Of a DNA stretch of 64,000 nucleotides, positions 18,799-28,134 are shown one piece after another. The stretch comes from Bacteroidota bacterium. Its GTDB lineage: Bacteria; Bacteroidota; Bacteroidia; Bacteroidales; FEN-979. Where the stretch lies: assembly GCA_026391355.1 (NCBI GenBank), contig JAPLDH010000056.1, positions 45,869 to 109,868 on the forward strand, read 5' to 3'. A model generated the notes under the pieces. That model worked only from the letters and a program-made list of their open reading frames with translations, was not told the origin of the DNA and searched no databases. Positions within the stretch are counted from its first letter, which is position 1. The number at the start of each line of letters is the position of its first letter. A program made the position numbers and the translations under genes.

Positions 18799-18880
18799 GC
18801 ATTAGTTCATTAGGTCATTAGGCCATTAAGTCATTAAGTCATTAGTCATTGGTCATTGGAAATGGTCATTAGTCATTTGG
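18799..18880. repeat. Heptamer array, GTCATTA/GTCATTG family
   Basis: About ten GTCATT units run from 5 bp after the nuclease stop to just before the four-helix bundle gene. Here the GTCATT orientation is on the same strand as the flanking genes. Confidence 0.85.
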
Positions 18881-18908
18881 ATTGGACAATAATATAAAAA
18901 AGAAAGCA

Positions 18909-19274
18909 ATGAAACTTGAGGAGTTAAAGGTTTACAATCTGGCAATGGAGATCGGTGAGGAGGTCTGGAATCTGGTTTCGACGTGGAAATGGTTTGAAAA
19001 GGAAAGCCTTGGAAAACAATTTGTAAAAGCTGCAGATTCAATTGCAGCAAATATTAGTGAGGGCTTTGGACGGTATTATTTCAAAGATTCGAAGAATTTT
19101 TATTATTATTCCCGTGGTTCGCTTTCAGAATCAAAAACATGGCTTCAGAAAGCTCATACAAGAAAGTTAATAACCGATATGAAGTTTGAAGAATTAAAAA
19201 GCAAGATGGAATCTACTGGTGCAATGCTTAACAGTTATATTCACTCTATTGGATCAGTTTCTCCAAGGGTCTAA
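18909..19274 (+). CDS. Four-helix bundle protein (S23/IVS-encoded family)
   Basis: The 121-residue protein has the typical four-helix bundle layout, starting MKLEELKVYNLAMEI with the core SIAANISEGFGR and the later GSLSESKTWL. Family members occur as rRNA intervening-sequence proteins and as free genes in Bacteroidota; their function is not established, though some relatives pair with diversity-generating retroelements. The ATG at 18909 fits the family start better than the in-frame codon at 18882. Arrays flank it on both sides. Confidence 0.85.
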   Translation: MKLEELKVYNLAMEIGEEVWNLVSTWKWFEKESLGKQFVKAADSIAANISEGFGRYYFKDSKNFYYYSRGSLSESKTWLQKAHTRKLITDMKFEELKSKMESTGAMLNSYIHSIGSVSPRV

Positions 19275-19276
19275 TT

Positions 19277-19330
19277 GACTTTACCATTGACCAATAACCA
19301 ATGACTAATGACCACTGACCAATGACCAGT
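19277..19330. repeat. Heptamer array, CAATGAC family, overlapping a gene end
   Basis: Units of CAATGAC and TAATGAC fill the convergent space between the four-helix gene and the radical SAM gene. They extend into the latter, where the leftward reading encodes its last residues and the TAG stop (19305-19307). Confidence 0.85.
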
Positions 19331-20483
19331 TCCCGGCGATCTTCGTCCCGCAATACTTGCAAGCCGAATGCAGGATATTGTTCTGCAGGACACTAAATCC
19401 TTTCCGTTCGATAAGAAGTTTTTTACATTTGGGGCAAGTGGTATTTTCATAGGTTGTACCGGGAACATTGCCTATGTAAACATATTTCATTCCGGCTTTG
19501 AGGGCAATTTCGCGTGCATGTTCCAACACTGACTGGGGGGTATAAGGCAGGTTGGTGAGTTTATACAGCGGGAAAAAGCGCAGAAAATGGAGCGGACAAT
19601 CAGTAAATCCGTTACTTACCAGCCAGTCAACCATCTGTTTTGTCATTTCGGGTTTATCTGTCCAACCCGGTACGATCAGGTTGGTTACCTCCAGCCAGAC
19701 CCCTTCTTCTTTTATTGTCTTCAGTGTATTCAGTATGGGTTGTAAAGCGCCTCCGTTCAGTTTCTCATAAATTTCTTCACTGAAAGATTTCAGGGTGATG
19801 TTTGCTGCATCGATATATTTAATAAGGTCTCTCAACGGTTTTTCATTAATGTAACCGTTGGAGATGAGCAGGTTCTTGATCCCCCTTGCTCTTGCCAGTT
19901 TCGCGGTATCGTAGGTATATTCATAGAATGCAATGGGTTCGGAATAGGTATAGGCAATGGACTGACAGCTATTTTTGACACATTCTTCCACAACATTTGC
20001 AGGAAAGAGATCTTCATTCCGGGTATTTTTAGGGCTTTCCTGCGAGATCTCCCAGTTTTGGCAATTCAGGCATGCCAGGGTACAACCTGCAGTGGCTATC
20101 GAGTAACTGCGTGTTGCAGGAAGGAAATGGAACAGCGGCTTTTTTTCAATCGGATCGACATGAACGGTACATGGATTACCGTATGCAATCGTGTAGAGTT
20201 TATCGTCCTTGACAATATGGTTCCTGCAAAGGCTCTCCTGGCCTTCCCGCAAAACGCATTTGTTGGGGCAGATCTGGCACCTGACGCCTTTTGCCGTAAC
20301 GATATAATAGGGAGACTCCTTGCTCCATTTCCACAACCCGGCAACCGGGGGTGGGGTTGAATTAGAGGGACTGTTCATGTTATCTTTTGAAAAAACATTC
20401 GAAACTCTAGAACCCAGGGCCGTGGCAGCAATCCCCATTGCACTGTAACGCAGAAATTCTCTCTTTGATAATTTTCTTTTCAT
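19305..20483 (-). CDS. amrS: AmmeMemoRadiSam system radical SAM enzyme, with export leader
   Basis: The 392-residue protein contains the radical SAM motif CTLACLNC (Cys134, 138, 141), an N-terminal cysteine cluster (69, 72, 76, 86) and two C-terminal CXXC pairs, as in the AmrS family. Its reaction is unknown. The N-terminus (SKREFLRYS followed by GIAATALGS) looks like a Tat leader with Lys-Arg in place of Arg-Arg. The tail WSLVSGH and the stop codon are read from a heptamer array, so the C-terminus is repeat-derived. The Memo/AMMECR1 fusion that completes the set lies 2.4 kb away. Confidence 0.88.
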   Translation of the reverse strand: MKRKLSKREFLRYSAMGIAATALGSRVSNVFSKDNMNSPSNSTPPPVAGLWKWSKESPYYIVTAKGVRCQICPNKCVLREGQESLCRNHIVKDDKLYTIAYGNPCTVHVDPIEKKPLFHFLPATRSYSIATAGCTLACLNCQNWEISQESPKNTRNEDLFPANVVEECVKNSCQSIAYTYSEPIAFYEYTYDTAKLARARGIKNLLISNGYINEKPLRDLIKYIDAANITLKSFSEEIYEKLNGGALQPILNTLKTIKEEGVWLEVTNLIVPGWTDKPEMTKQMVDWLVSNGFTDCPLHFLRFFPLYKLTNLPYTPQSVLEHAREIALKAGMKYVYIGNVPGTTYENTTCPKCKKLLIERKGFSVLQNNILHSACKYCGTKIAGNWSLVSGH

Positions 20484-20488
20484 TTATC

Positions 20489-20665
20489 CACCACAGATTA
20501 CACACCTGCCTGCAGGCAGGCAGGGATTACACAGAATTATCACACCTGCCGGTAACACAGGGGATGATTTTTTTAAAGCATAAAGGTACTAAAATTCAGG
20601 CAAATAATTTCAGATGAGTTAATGAATATAATCACCAGTTCATCAATTCAACAACTCAATAATTC
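20489..20665. repeat. Spacer with ACAGATTACAC words, a palindrome and 8-nt CAACAATT words
   Basis: CACAGATTACAC words are interrupted at 20505-20520 by the perfect palindrome CCTGCCTGCAGGCAGG. From 20630 to 20665 there are 8-nt units of CATCAATT, CAACAACT, CAATAATT and CAACAATT, ending at the stop of the next leftward gene. Confidence 0.75.
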
Positions 20666-20671
20666 AACAAT

Positions 20672-22795
20672 TCACTTCCTTTGTGAAAGGGCACTTACTA
20701 CATTCAGCCCTGCCAGTACCAGGCAGGTTACCACGATTCCGGTAAGCGGAAAAAGGATTGTTGTTGTCAGGATGGCACCGGTGGCTGAACCAAAAAGGTC
20801 GGCAGAGTAATTCTTTGCAGCGTTTTTGACAAAGTCCTTTTCGTTGATGGCTGAGGCAAGGCTGAATTCAATACCGGTTAACAGAGAAATACCCAGTGTA
20901 AGAAGTGCAATGACCCCGTAAGTGAAGATGTCAGGAAGGGAAACTGCATTTAACCCCAGGATTATAAAGGGGAAGCCAATGCAAAACATGGCCAATGTTA
21001 TCTGAATATGACTGTAGTTTTTTCCGGAAACATCCCGATACAAATGCTTTCGCAAAAAGGCTCCCAATGCGATTCCGGCCATGAACAGGGTGATGATCAC
21101 TCCTGCCATCCTGAAAACATACCCGTAAATTACCTGGAAGGAAATCAGGATCAGGACTTCGAGTGATGCTCCTGTAAAACCACCTGTGAATAAACCAAAA
21201 CTTATCCGGTTAAGACTTAACAGCATCATTATAAATACGATAAGAACCAGGGAAATCAGGATAAAGTGATTCTCTTTAAAATAGGTGATCCAATAGCGGT
21301 TCTGCTGAAAACAGAGAACAGGTCTGAAATCTTCATTTACAGCGACTTTATTATCAATCTTCCCCACGATAAAATCACTTCTTTCCTTCAACAGGTCATC
21401 TTCCAGGTACCCGGGATTGACGAACTTATTATCTATTCCCCGCAGCACTGCCAGTGCAGCGATTGAAGACGACAAAACTGAATCGGATGCCAGGAAATAG
21501 TTTTTCTGACCCGGAATGATCAGCACGTTCTTAAAAACATTTTTCAGTGTATTGTATAAAGATGAATTCAGTAAACCTGCGGTCGGACTTACATAATCTG
21601 CCGTTGATGGCAAACTGAGGGAAACCGTTCCTCCCGGATTCATTTTACTGTGAACATCCTTTAAAAAGCCGATACTGTAATACCGGTTGAACAGAATGGT
21701 AAAGGGTTCAGGGATATTAACAAGCACAATATCGTAATGCTCCGGCGTTTCACGGATAAATCTTCTTCCATCCTCATTGAACAAATGTAACAGAGTATCC
21801 CTGGTAAATAATGAATCATTCTTCCCAATCTCCAAAATGGCGGGGTTAAATTCAACATAATCTATCAGGGTTGGATGATACTTCCTTATCTCAGGTATTG
21901 TACCCGATATTCCTCCTGAGATCAGTAAAACATGACCGGGATGGGGATGCTGCAACATTCCATAATGAACTGATTCTTCACTGAATATTTCATTATGCGA
22001 TGAAAACAGGGCCAATCCGTTCTCAAAAAAATTCAGTTGTCCTGCATTTTCAGTCACTACGAGATTCCCAAAGGGTGTAGACCGGTCAAAAACAATTTTT
22101 TGATCTGGATAGAGGAGTTTATGTGTGAAGTGCTGAAAATCAAACATCAGTGTAAAAATACACACTCCTGAAATAAGCCCTGATACCAATATTTTCGGGA
22201 TTTTCTCCTTCATGGAAAAGGTTAAGAACAGGAGCATGATAAAATTTAAGCCCAGCAGGATCAGCAGGCTTTGATATGTTCCAAGGAAGAAGAGAAATAC
22301 AAGATTTACAAGAATTCCGGCGATTACGCTTCCGATCGCTTCCCATGCATAGACCTTTGTAACCGGATTATCTCTCGCAGTCTCCGACAATACCGATGTG
22401 TAAGCGGTAAAAAGAAACCCGTTCAATACACAAAAGGGTAATTGAACGAAGAAAGCAGCTGATAACACACCGGACAATCCGGCCATGCTCCCATAAGGGA
22501 ATGCCAATGCTTTCCACATATCCAGTTTCAGTATAGTAAACAAGGGAAGGATGGCGAACAAAAACTGAAGAAAGAGGATGAAGGGTTTATTATTCCTGAT
22601 TTTCGGGAAAAAACGGCCCAGCCATGCACCAAATCCTGTCAGGAGCATCCAGTTCGCAAGAACGATGCCCATAACCAGTTCATTTCCGTAAAATACATTG
22701 ATGAACTCCCGGATAAGGTAAACCTGGGTAAAGAGAGATGAAAATCCTAAAAGCAGGACAGAAAGAGGAAGGATACTTCGAACATGCCGTTTCAT
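20672..22795 (-). CDS. Membrane protein with spermidine-synthase-like domain
   Basis: The 707-residue protein has about six N-terminal helices, a central soluble domain of about 300 residues and six or more C-terminal helices. The central part has the Rossmann-like features of spermidine synthases (LLISGGISGTIPEIRKY, IDYVEFNPAI, YDIVLVNIPEP). The usual GGGDG motif is degenerate (SGGISG), so aminopropyl transfer is doubtful. It lies between the radical SAM gene and the divergent Memo/AMMECR1 gene, suggesting a shared pathway. Its substrate is unknown. Confidence 0.82.
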   Translation of the reverse strand: MKRHVRSILPLSVLLLGFSSLFTQVYLIREFINVFYGNELVMGIVLANWMLLTGFGAWLGRFFPKIRNNKPFILFLQFLFAILPLFTILKLDMWKALAFPYGSMAGLSGVLSAAFFVQLPFCVLNGFLFTAYTSVLSETARDNPVTKVYAWEAIGSVIAGILVNLVFLFFLGTYQSLLILLGLNFIMLLFLTFSMKEKIPKILVSGLISGVCIFTLMFDFQHFTHKLLYPDQKIVFDRSTPFGNLVVTENAGQLNFFENGLALFSSHNEIFSEESVHYGMLQHPHPGHVLLISGGISGTIPEIRKYHPTLIDYVEFNPAILEIGKNDSLFTRDTLLHLFNEDGRRFIRETPEHYDIVLVNIPEPFTILFNRYYSIGFLKDVHSKMNPGGTVSLSLPSTADYVSPTAGLLNSSLYNTLKNVFKNVLIIPGQKNYFLASDSVLSSSIAALAVLRGIDNKFVNPGYLEDDLLKERSDFIVGKIDNKVAVNEDFRPVLCFQQNRYWITYFKENHFILISLVLIVFIMMLLSLNRISFGLFTGGFTGASLEVLILISFQVIYGYVFRMAGVIITLFMAGIALGAFLRKHLYRDVSGKNYSHIQITLAMFCIGFPFIILGLNAVSLPDIFTYGVIALLTLGISLLTGIEFSLASAINEKDFVKNAAKNYSADLFGSATGAILTTTILFPLTGIVVTCLVLAGLNVVSALSQRK

Positions 22796-22807
22796 TTAGT
22801 ATATTTG
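22777..22807 (+). promoter_or_regulatory. Possible promoter for the Memo/AMMECR1 gene
   Basis: TATATTTG (22800-22807) matches the -7 consensus TAnnTTTG exactly and TTCG (22777-22780) lies 19 nt upstream, one base off TTTG. It overlaps the start of the divergent gene and would give a leader of about 120 nt, so confidence is low. Confidence 0.35.
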
Positions 22808-22932
22808 TCTTTATCTATACTTCGGCTAATTGAGTTTGCAAAAAAGCAAACCCAAACGCTCAGTCTAACTGAATCTAAGCTGTTTTTCAAATGCAAAACC
22901 GCTAGGATTCAGTATATCAAAGGTAGTAAAAC

Positions 22933-24471
22933 ATGCGGAAAATATTCTCTTTTTTATGGCTTAGTACCGGGATACTATTCTTCATGCCGGGATGCCGTTG
23001 CCAGAATTCAGTCCAGAATCCTGAGCTCATTGACCGGCCTGAAGCTGCCGCCGGTAAGTTCTATCCTGCCGATGCTGAAACATTGCGAAAAATGGTAGAA
23101 AGCCTGTTTGCAAATGCAAAACCTCAGCGTATTGAACACGTAATGGCCATTATTTGCCCCCATGCTGGGTATGAATATTCGGGTATCGTTGCCGCAACAA
23201 GTATCAACCAGGTTGATCCGGATAAGGAGTTTGAGAATATCTTTATCATTGGTTCGAGCCATTACACGCAGTTCATGGGCGCTTCCATCTATAACAAAGG
23301 CAATTATATAACACCCCTGGGAAAAGTGCAAGTGAATATTGATCTTGCCAACAAGCTTATCAGGGACAATCCTGTCTTCACATTTAATCCCGAGGCAGAT
23401 AAAAATGAGCATAGTCTTGAGGTCCAGGTACCGTTACTCCAGTATCATCTGAAAAAGAAGTTCCGCATTGTGCCCATCGTACTCGGAACCCAATCCACGC
23501 AATCCTGTAAAAAGATAGCACACGCCCTCAAACCATACCTGAATGAGAAGAACCTGTTTGTTTTCAGTACCGATTTTTCTCATTATCCTCCATATCAGGA
23601 TGCCATAGTAATTGATAAGAAAAGCTGTGATGGTGTGGTTTCCAATTCCCCGGATAATTTGTTGAAAGTGCTCGATGAAAATGAAAAGAGCGGAGTAAGA
23701 AACCTTGCAACGAGCATGTGCGGCTGGACTTCGATCCTTACTCTGCTTTATATGACAGAGAATGACCCGGACATAACAATCAGCCCGATTTATTACCGGA
23801 ATTCAGGTGATTCCAGGTTTGCAGATAAGTCGCAGGTAGTAGGGTATTGGAGCATTGCAATTTCAAGGAACACAACTACGGTACAAAATAAATCCTCCGA
23901 ATTTAATCTCAGCAAAAACGAGAAAAAAGAGTTGCTCTCGATTGCAAGAAAAACCATCGAGCAGTACATCCGTAATCATAAATCGCCGTCGATCGACACC
24001 ATTGGATTTTCATCCAACCTGAAAATGAAAAGCGGCGCTTTTGTTACCTTAAAGGAGAAAGGTGAGTTGCGCGGATGCATCGGCAGGTTTACTTCTGATG
24101 AACCGTTATATGTGGTTATAGAAGAGATGGCCATTGCCTCTTCAACACAGGATTCACGGTTTCCGCCGGTTGATGTCAAAGAGATTGACAAGATTGAAAT
24201 AGAGATCTCGGTTTTATCCCCAATGAAAAAGATCAATTCGATCGATGAAATCGTGATGGGAAAAAATGGTATTTACATCAAAAAAGGATATTTATCAGGA
24301 ACATTCCTTCCACAGGTTGCAACAGAGACCGGATGGAGCAAGGAAGATTTCCTGGGGCACTGTGCAAGGGATAAAGCGGGTATTGGATGGAATGGGTGGA
24401 AAGATGCAGAGATCTATATTTACGAGGCTGAAGTATTCTCAGAACAGGAGATCAACGGCCACAAAGATTGA
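22933..24471 (+). CDS. AmmeMemoRadiSam proteins B and A fused in one lipoprotein
   Basis: The 512-residue protein starts with a lipoprotein signal ending in FMPGC (Cys21). Residues 35-315 form the Memo/AmrB domain, with His77 in CPHAGYEYSG and conserved HSLEVQVPLL and STDFSHYP. Residues 322-510 form the AMMECR1/AmrA domain with its hallmark GELRGCIGRF. Memo resembles extradiol dioxygenases; the function of the system is unknown. The lipobox predicts attachment to the outside of a membrane, unlike the usual cytosolic relatives. Its 3' end overlaps the convergent addB gene by 20 bp. Confidence 0.92.
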   Translation: MRKIFSFLWLSTGILFFMPGCRCQNSVQNPELIDRPEAAAGKFYPADAETLRKMVESLFANAKPQRIEHVMAIICPHAGYEYSGIVAATSINQVDPDKEFENIFIIGSSHYTQFMGASIYNKGNYITPLGKVQVNIDLANKLIRDNPVFTFNPEADKNEHSLEVQVPLLQYHLKKKFRIVPIVLGTQSTQSCKKIAHALKPYLNEKNLFVFSTDFSHYPPYQDAIVIDKKSCDGVVSNSPDNLLKVLDENEKSGVRNLATSMCGWTSILTLLYMTENDPDITISPIYYRNSGDSRFADKSQVVGYWSIAISRNTTTVQNKSSEFNLSKNEKKELLSIARKTIEQYIRNHKSPSIDTIGFSSNLKMKSGAFVTLKEKGELRGCIGRFTSDEPLYVVIEEMAIASSTQDSRFPPVDVKEIDKIEIEISVLSPMKKINSIDEIVMGKNGIYIKKGYLSGTFLPQVATETGWSKEDFLGHCARDKAGIGWNGWKDAEIYIYEAEVFSEQEINGHKD

Positions 24472-27328
24472 TATAGGGACAATTCTCACAGATCTTCCTG
24501 TCAGATGTCTGATCAAAGGGTTTTGCAGGATCAAATATCTCTTTTAACAAATTCACGAGGATATTTTCAAAATCCTTCAGGGAACCTTGACTGATCAACC
24601 CATCCGGATCTTCTCCACCCGACGCAGGCACGCGCAACTCCTGAAACCCTGCGGAACCTTTTTTCAGCGGGATGATCCCTGCCCTTAATTTTGATATGCT
24701 CTCCCTTACCCAATCACTGAAAATATACGCATAACTCAGGAGTTGAAAAGTCATTGAATATCCGGAATCATCAGCCAAATTGTTCCATTCAGATAATTTT
24801 AGTTCCTTTTCTTCTACCCTCCCGGTCTTATAATCGATGATCCTCCATTCATCCGCGATACGATCGGCCCGGTCCATAAATCCTTTCAGATGAATATCAA
24901 GCATTCCATCCTTAACCGGAATTTGTATCATTGTATCAATAAAACGCTCAAGGAAAGCGATGGTCAGGGTTTTCCCCTCCTTTTTCAGTTTCTCTATCGT
25001 GGCAGATTCATTGTCAAGGAATTTCCTGATCATGATCCTGACAACCCTTACCATCAGTAGGTTTTTACCATAATTGATGTCTGATCCCTTGTACTTTTTC
25101 AGAAACGCTTTATCCGTTTCCTGATCAATAAGAGAGATCATTGCAATGACCATTTCCCTGGTCAGCGACTGGCCGATATAAGGTTTATAAAGATTATGCA
25201 ATGCATCATGAACAGCCTGTCCGAGGATCTGAGGGTCGATCGTCTCTTCCATGTCTTTCTGTTCCTCCAATCCGGCAATGGCAGCATAATAGAATTTCAG
25301 ATGGCATTGCCTGTAATTATTCAAAGCGGTGGGTGATAAACCGGAAGTGGCTTTTGCCATGAGCCTTTCATAAACTCCACCGGTTTTCTCCATTGCAATC
25401 GGGGGATAATTTTGCCCGGCAACCAGTGGAGTACTCAACAACTGCTCTGTGATATTTATCCCCGGATTTTTAACGGGAAGTTCACTGAGGATCTGCCTTA
25501 TGAACCTGCTTTTATCACCGCCACCGAGTTCATCAGCTTCAGAATTATAAAGTATGTAAACATTTTTTGCCCTTTGCAGCAACCGGTAAAAATGATAGCC
25601 ATAGATCGCATTTTTTTGGGAATGAACAGGCAGTTTGAAATCGCGCCGGATATCAAATGGTATGAAGGAAGACGCGATTTTTCCACCCGGAAGAAGGTCT
25701 TCATTTGCGGAGAGCAGGATGATGTTGTCAAAATCGAGGGTTCGTGTTTCCAACATTCCCATGATCTGCAAACCTTTCAAAGGTTCCCCGTAAAACGGAA
25801 GAGTGGTAAAACCGGCCAATCTTGTAAAAAGAGCGTGCAAGGTGGTAATCTGTTTCACCGAACCGAATTCAGAAATCAATAAGGAAAGCTGGTGAGTGAT
25901 CCTGGAGAAGGCGAAAAGAAACTCCACTTCAATATGGGATTGTGATTTTGGTTTACCAATGAAAGCGTCGCGTAGTCCCACTATTACCTGGTTCAAACAA
26001 ACCAGGGCATCATCTGGTCCTTTCCACAATGTAAAAACAGGATCCAGGAAACTTAACCCGGCAGAGAAGAGATTGGTTTGCTGCCCCAGCAGCTCGTCCT
26101 TATCAATAAATACACGGCTTCCATGCCTGATACTTTCAGTAAACTCTTTCAGTATGAAGAAACCGGTAAACTCATTTGCCATCCTAGTGACATAAGGATG
26201 TTGCAAAATTTTAAGTATGTCGCGAAAGTAGAACCGGGATTTGCCGCCTGATCTTGCCCTGGCGAACCTGGCAACATTTTCCTGCATACAAAAAATATCT
26301 TCAAAAAGTGTAAACAGCGGGGTTTGATTTACCGGTAAACCCATGGTGATATTCAGTTCTTTCACTTCTCCAGGCAAAGAAGTCAGCAAAGGGATCAGCA
26401 GTTGTTCATCCATGAGTACAGTGGCAATCTCGGAAAGCGGGGTTTCGGATTTCAGAAGATCATTGAGAAGCTTTCCGGTGAGTTTTGCCTGGCCAATATG
26501 GAATGGAACGCCGATAATGTGAATATTTTTTCTTGTCGTTGTAAGGTCATTTTCAACCCAATTGATCCGGGTTTGAGGCCATTTGTTAAGCCATGACCTG
26601 AGGAAACTGCCTGCTTCCTGTTGCTTTCCCTCAAGATAATAGCTATCAGCATCCCAAAGCAGATCCGCTTTCCCTGCCATCACCAGCGTATCGATGATCT
26701 TTTCTTCGGCAGCAGTAAGTGCATTGAATCCGGCAAAAATGATCCTTTCAAATTTCTGACCACCCGTCATTGATTCAATGTTACCGGCAACCTCCCGGAA
26801 GATCAAACCCGGATATCCTTTTTTTTCTTTCCTCAGCCGCGATGTAAGCTGCTGATAATAAGTCCAGATGGAATTATAAAACCGCAGGTATTTTTTCTCA
26901 AAATCCGTCAATGGTTTATTTTCCGGGTTCCAGAGCGAGATAATTTTTGCTTCATCAAGATACTGAAAGAGGCGCTGCGGGTCAACCAGATAGCTGTCGA
27001 TCTCATTAAAATCGGTCAGCATCTGTTGCCCCCACCCGATAAACTCATCAAACGGTTGAGCTTCCGGCCCTTCTATGACCTTGTGAACTTCATAAAGCTC
27101 AAATAAAACCCGGATGTTTTCCTCCAGGCCCATTCCTGAAATTTGAATGATGAAATCCTCGATAGAATAAACAGCCGGTGACCAGAAGGTTTTATGTAAC
27201 CGTTTTCCAAGGTACTTCTTCAAATACAGGCCACCTCTCCGGTTGGGCAAAACGATGCAAAGACCTGAGATGTTCTCCCCGAACTTTTCAATGATGTAAT
27301 CCGCTGTTTGCTCAAGAAACTTACTCAT
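24452..27328 (-). CDS. addB: AddB-like nuclease/helicase-fold recombination protein
   Basis: The 958-residue protein has a degenerate helicase-like N-terminal part and a C-terminal PD-(D/E)XK nuclease (WRIIDYKTGRVEEKE). Four cysteines (YRQCHL around residue 665, plus CENCPYINLC at the end) match the iron-sulfur staple of AddB nucleases. With AddA it processes double-strand breaks for RecA loading. addA lies 2.6 kb upstream on the same strand, separated by two cell-wall recycling genes. The start codon is at the edge of a word array. Confidence 0.88.
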   Translation of the reverse strand: MSKFLEQTADYIIEKFGENISGLCIVLPNRRGGLYLKKYLGKRLHKTFWSPAVYSIEDFIIQISGMGLEENIRVLFELYEVHKVIEGPEAQPFDEFIGWGQQMLTDFNEIDSYLVDPQRLFQYLDEAKIISLWNPENKPLTDFEKKYLRFYNSIWTYYQQLTSRLRKEKKGYPGLIFREVAGNIESMTGGQKFERIIFAGFNALTAAEEKIIDTLVMAGKADLLWDADSYYLEGKQQEAGSFLRSWLNKWPQTRINWVENDLTTTRKNIHIIGVPFHIGQAKLTGKLLNDLLKSETPLSEIATVLMDEQLLIPLLTSLPGEVKELNITMGLPVNQTPLFTLFEDIFCMQENVARFARARSGGKSRFYFRDILKILQHPYVTRMANEFTGFFILKEFTESIRHGSRVFIDKDELLGQQTNLFSAGLSFLDPVFTLWKGPDDALVCLNQVIVGLRDAFIGKPKSQSHIEVEFLFAFSRITHQLSLLISEFGSVKQITTLHALFTRLAGFTTLPFYGEPLKGLQIMGMLETRTLDFDNIILLSANEDLLPGGKIASSFIPFDIRRDFKLPVHSQKNAIYGYHFYRLLQRAKNVYILYNSEADELGGGDKSRFIRQILSELPVKNPGINITEQLLSTPLVAGQNYPPIAMEKTGGVYERLMAKATSGLSPTALNNYRQCHLKFYYAAIAGLEEQKDMEETIDPQILGQAVHDALHNLYKPYIGQSLTREMVIAMISLIDQETDKAFLKKYKGSDINYGKNLLMVRVVRIMIRKFLDNESATIEKLKKEGKTLTIAFLERFIDTMIQIPVKDGMLDIHLKGFMDRADRIADEWRIIDYKTGRVEEKELKLSEWNNLADDSGYSMTFQLLSYAYIFSDWVRESISKLRAGIIPLKKGSAGFQELRVPASGGEDPDGLISQGSLKDFENILVNLLKEIFDPAKPFDQTSDRKICENCPYINLCGR

Positions 27329-27436
27329 TTACCATTTACTATTGACCATTTACCATTGTATTGACCATTTACTATTTACCATTTGTATTTTGCATTCCTA
27401 CATTCCTACATTCCAACATTCCTACATTCCTACATT
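27326..27436. repeat. Word arrays: TTTACCA/CTATTTA heptamers, then CCTACATT octamers
   Basis: The left part has heptamers of the ACCATTT, ACTATTT and GACCATT types. The right part has five 8-nt units of CCTACATT. They occupy the whole space between the addB start and the stop of the nucleotidyltransferase gene. Confidence 0.85.
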
Positions 27437-28121
27437 ATCTTTTTCCAAGGTCTTTCCATATGGATTCCTGATCGATATAGCCCACAATCTTCTCTGTTGC
27501 CGCTAACCGAAGATAGAGGTCAGTTATGGAGAACTTTCCTTCTTCTGTTATCAAAGAAAATATCCTTGGGCTGATAACCTGAATTCCGCTGAATGCAAAT
27601 GGGCAAATTTCACTGGTGGTTGTTACTGACATTCTCACTTCTCCGGTTGCTTCGTTTTTCCAGCCACAAAGCTTATTTCCATTTTCGAAAAGCAGATAAC
27701 GTGAGGTTACTCTTTCCCTTACCACCAGGGTTGCAAGGGCTGCCGACTTATTATGAACGTCTGTAACTTGTTTCAAATCAAAATCCGACAGCACATCCAC
27801 ATTATAGACGATGAATGGCTGATCATCAGTAAAGAACCATGCTGCTTTTTTCAATCCGCCCCCTGTATCCAGTAACTGAGCCGTTTCATCGGAAATGCTG
27901 ATCTCAATTCCAAAGTTCCTGTTTTCAGAGAGATAATCAACAACCTGATCTGCAAAGTGATGAACATTGACAATGATCTCCCTGATACCGTATTCTTTCA
28001 AATGACATATCACATTTTCAAGCAAGGTCTTTTGCCCGGTTTTCACCAATGCTTTCGGAATTTTGTCAGTGAGAGGTCTGAGTCGTGTACCAAGGCCTGC
28101 AGCGAGGATCATTGCTTTCAT
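27435..28121 (-). CDS. murU: MurU-like sugar-1-phosphate nucleotidyltransferase
   Basis: The 228-residue enzyme has the pyrophosphorylase signature AAGLGTRLRPLTDKIPKALV near its start and the metal-binding NVDVLSDFD. Its length and ending (WKDLGKR) match MurU, which makes UDP-MurNAc from MurNAc-1-phosphate. It starts 13 bp after the stop of the AmgK-like kinase gene, the partner enzyme of that recycling route. GDP-mannose or glucose-1-phosphate specificity is possible but less likely in this context. Confidence 0.82.
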   Translation of the reverse strand: MKAMILAAGLGTRLRPLTDKIPKALVKTGQKTLLENVICHLKEYGIREIIVNVHHFADQVVDYLSENRNFGIEISISDETAQLLDTGGGLKKAAWFFTDDQPFIVYNVDVLSDFDLKQVTDVHNKSAALATLVVRERVTSRYLLFENGNKLCGWKNEATGEVRMSVTTTSEICPFAFSGIQVISPRIFSLITEEGKFSITDLYLRLAATEKIVGYIDQESIWKDLGKR

Positions 28122-28134
28122 CTCTCTTGTTACC

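Noticed and set aside
18909..19274. Evidence for a diversity-generating retroelement or rRNA intervening sequence
   Set aside because: The four-helix bundle gene stands alone; no reverse transcriptase, template repeat or 23S rRNA is nearby.
20672..22795. Functional spermidine synthase completing the polyamine pathway at 11-13.7 kb
   Set aside because: The usual GGGDG motif is degenerate and the domain is embedded between membrane helices; the genes are 7 kb apart and linked instead to AmmeMemoRadiSam genes.
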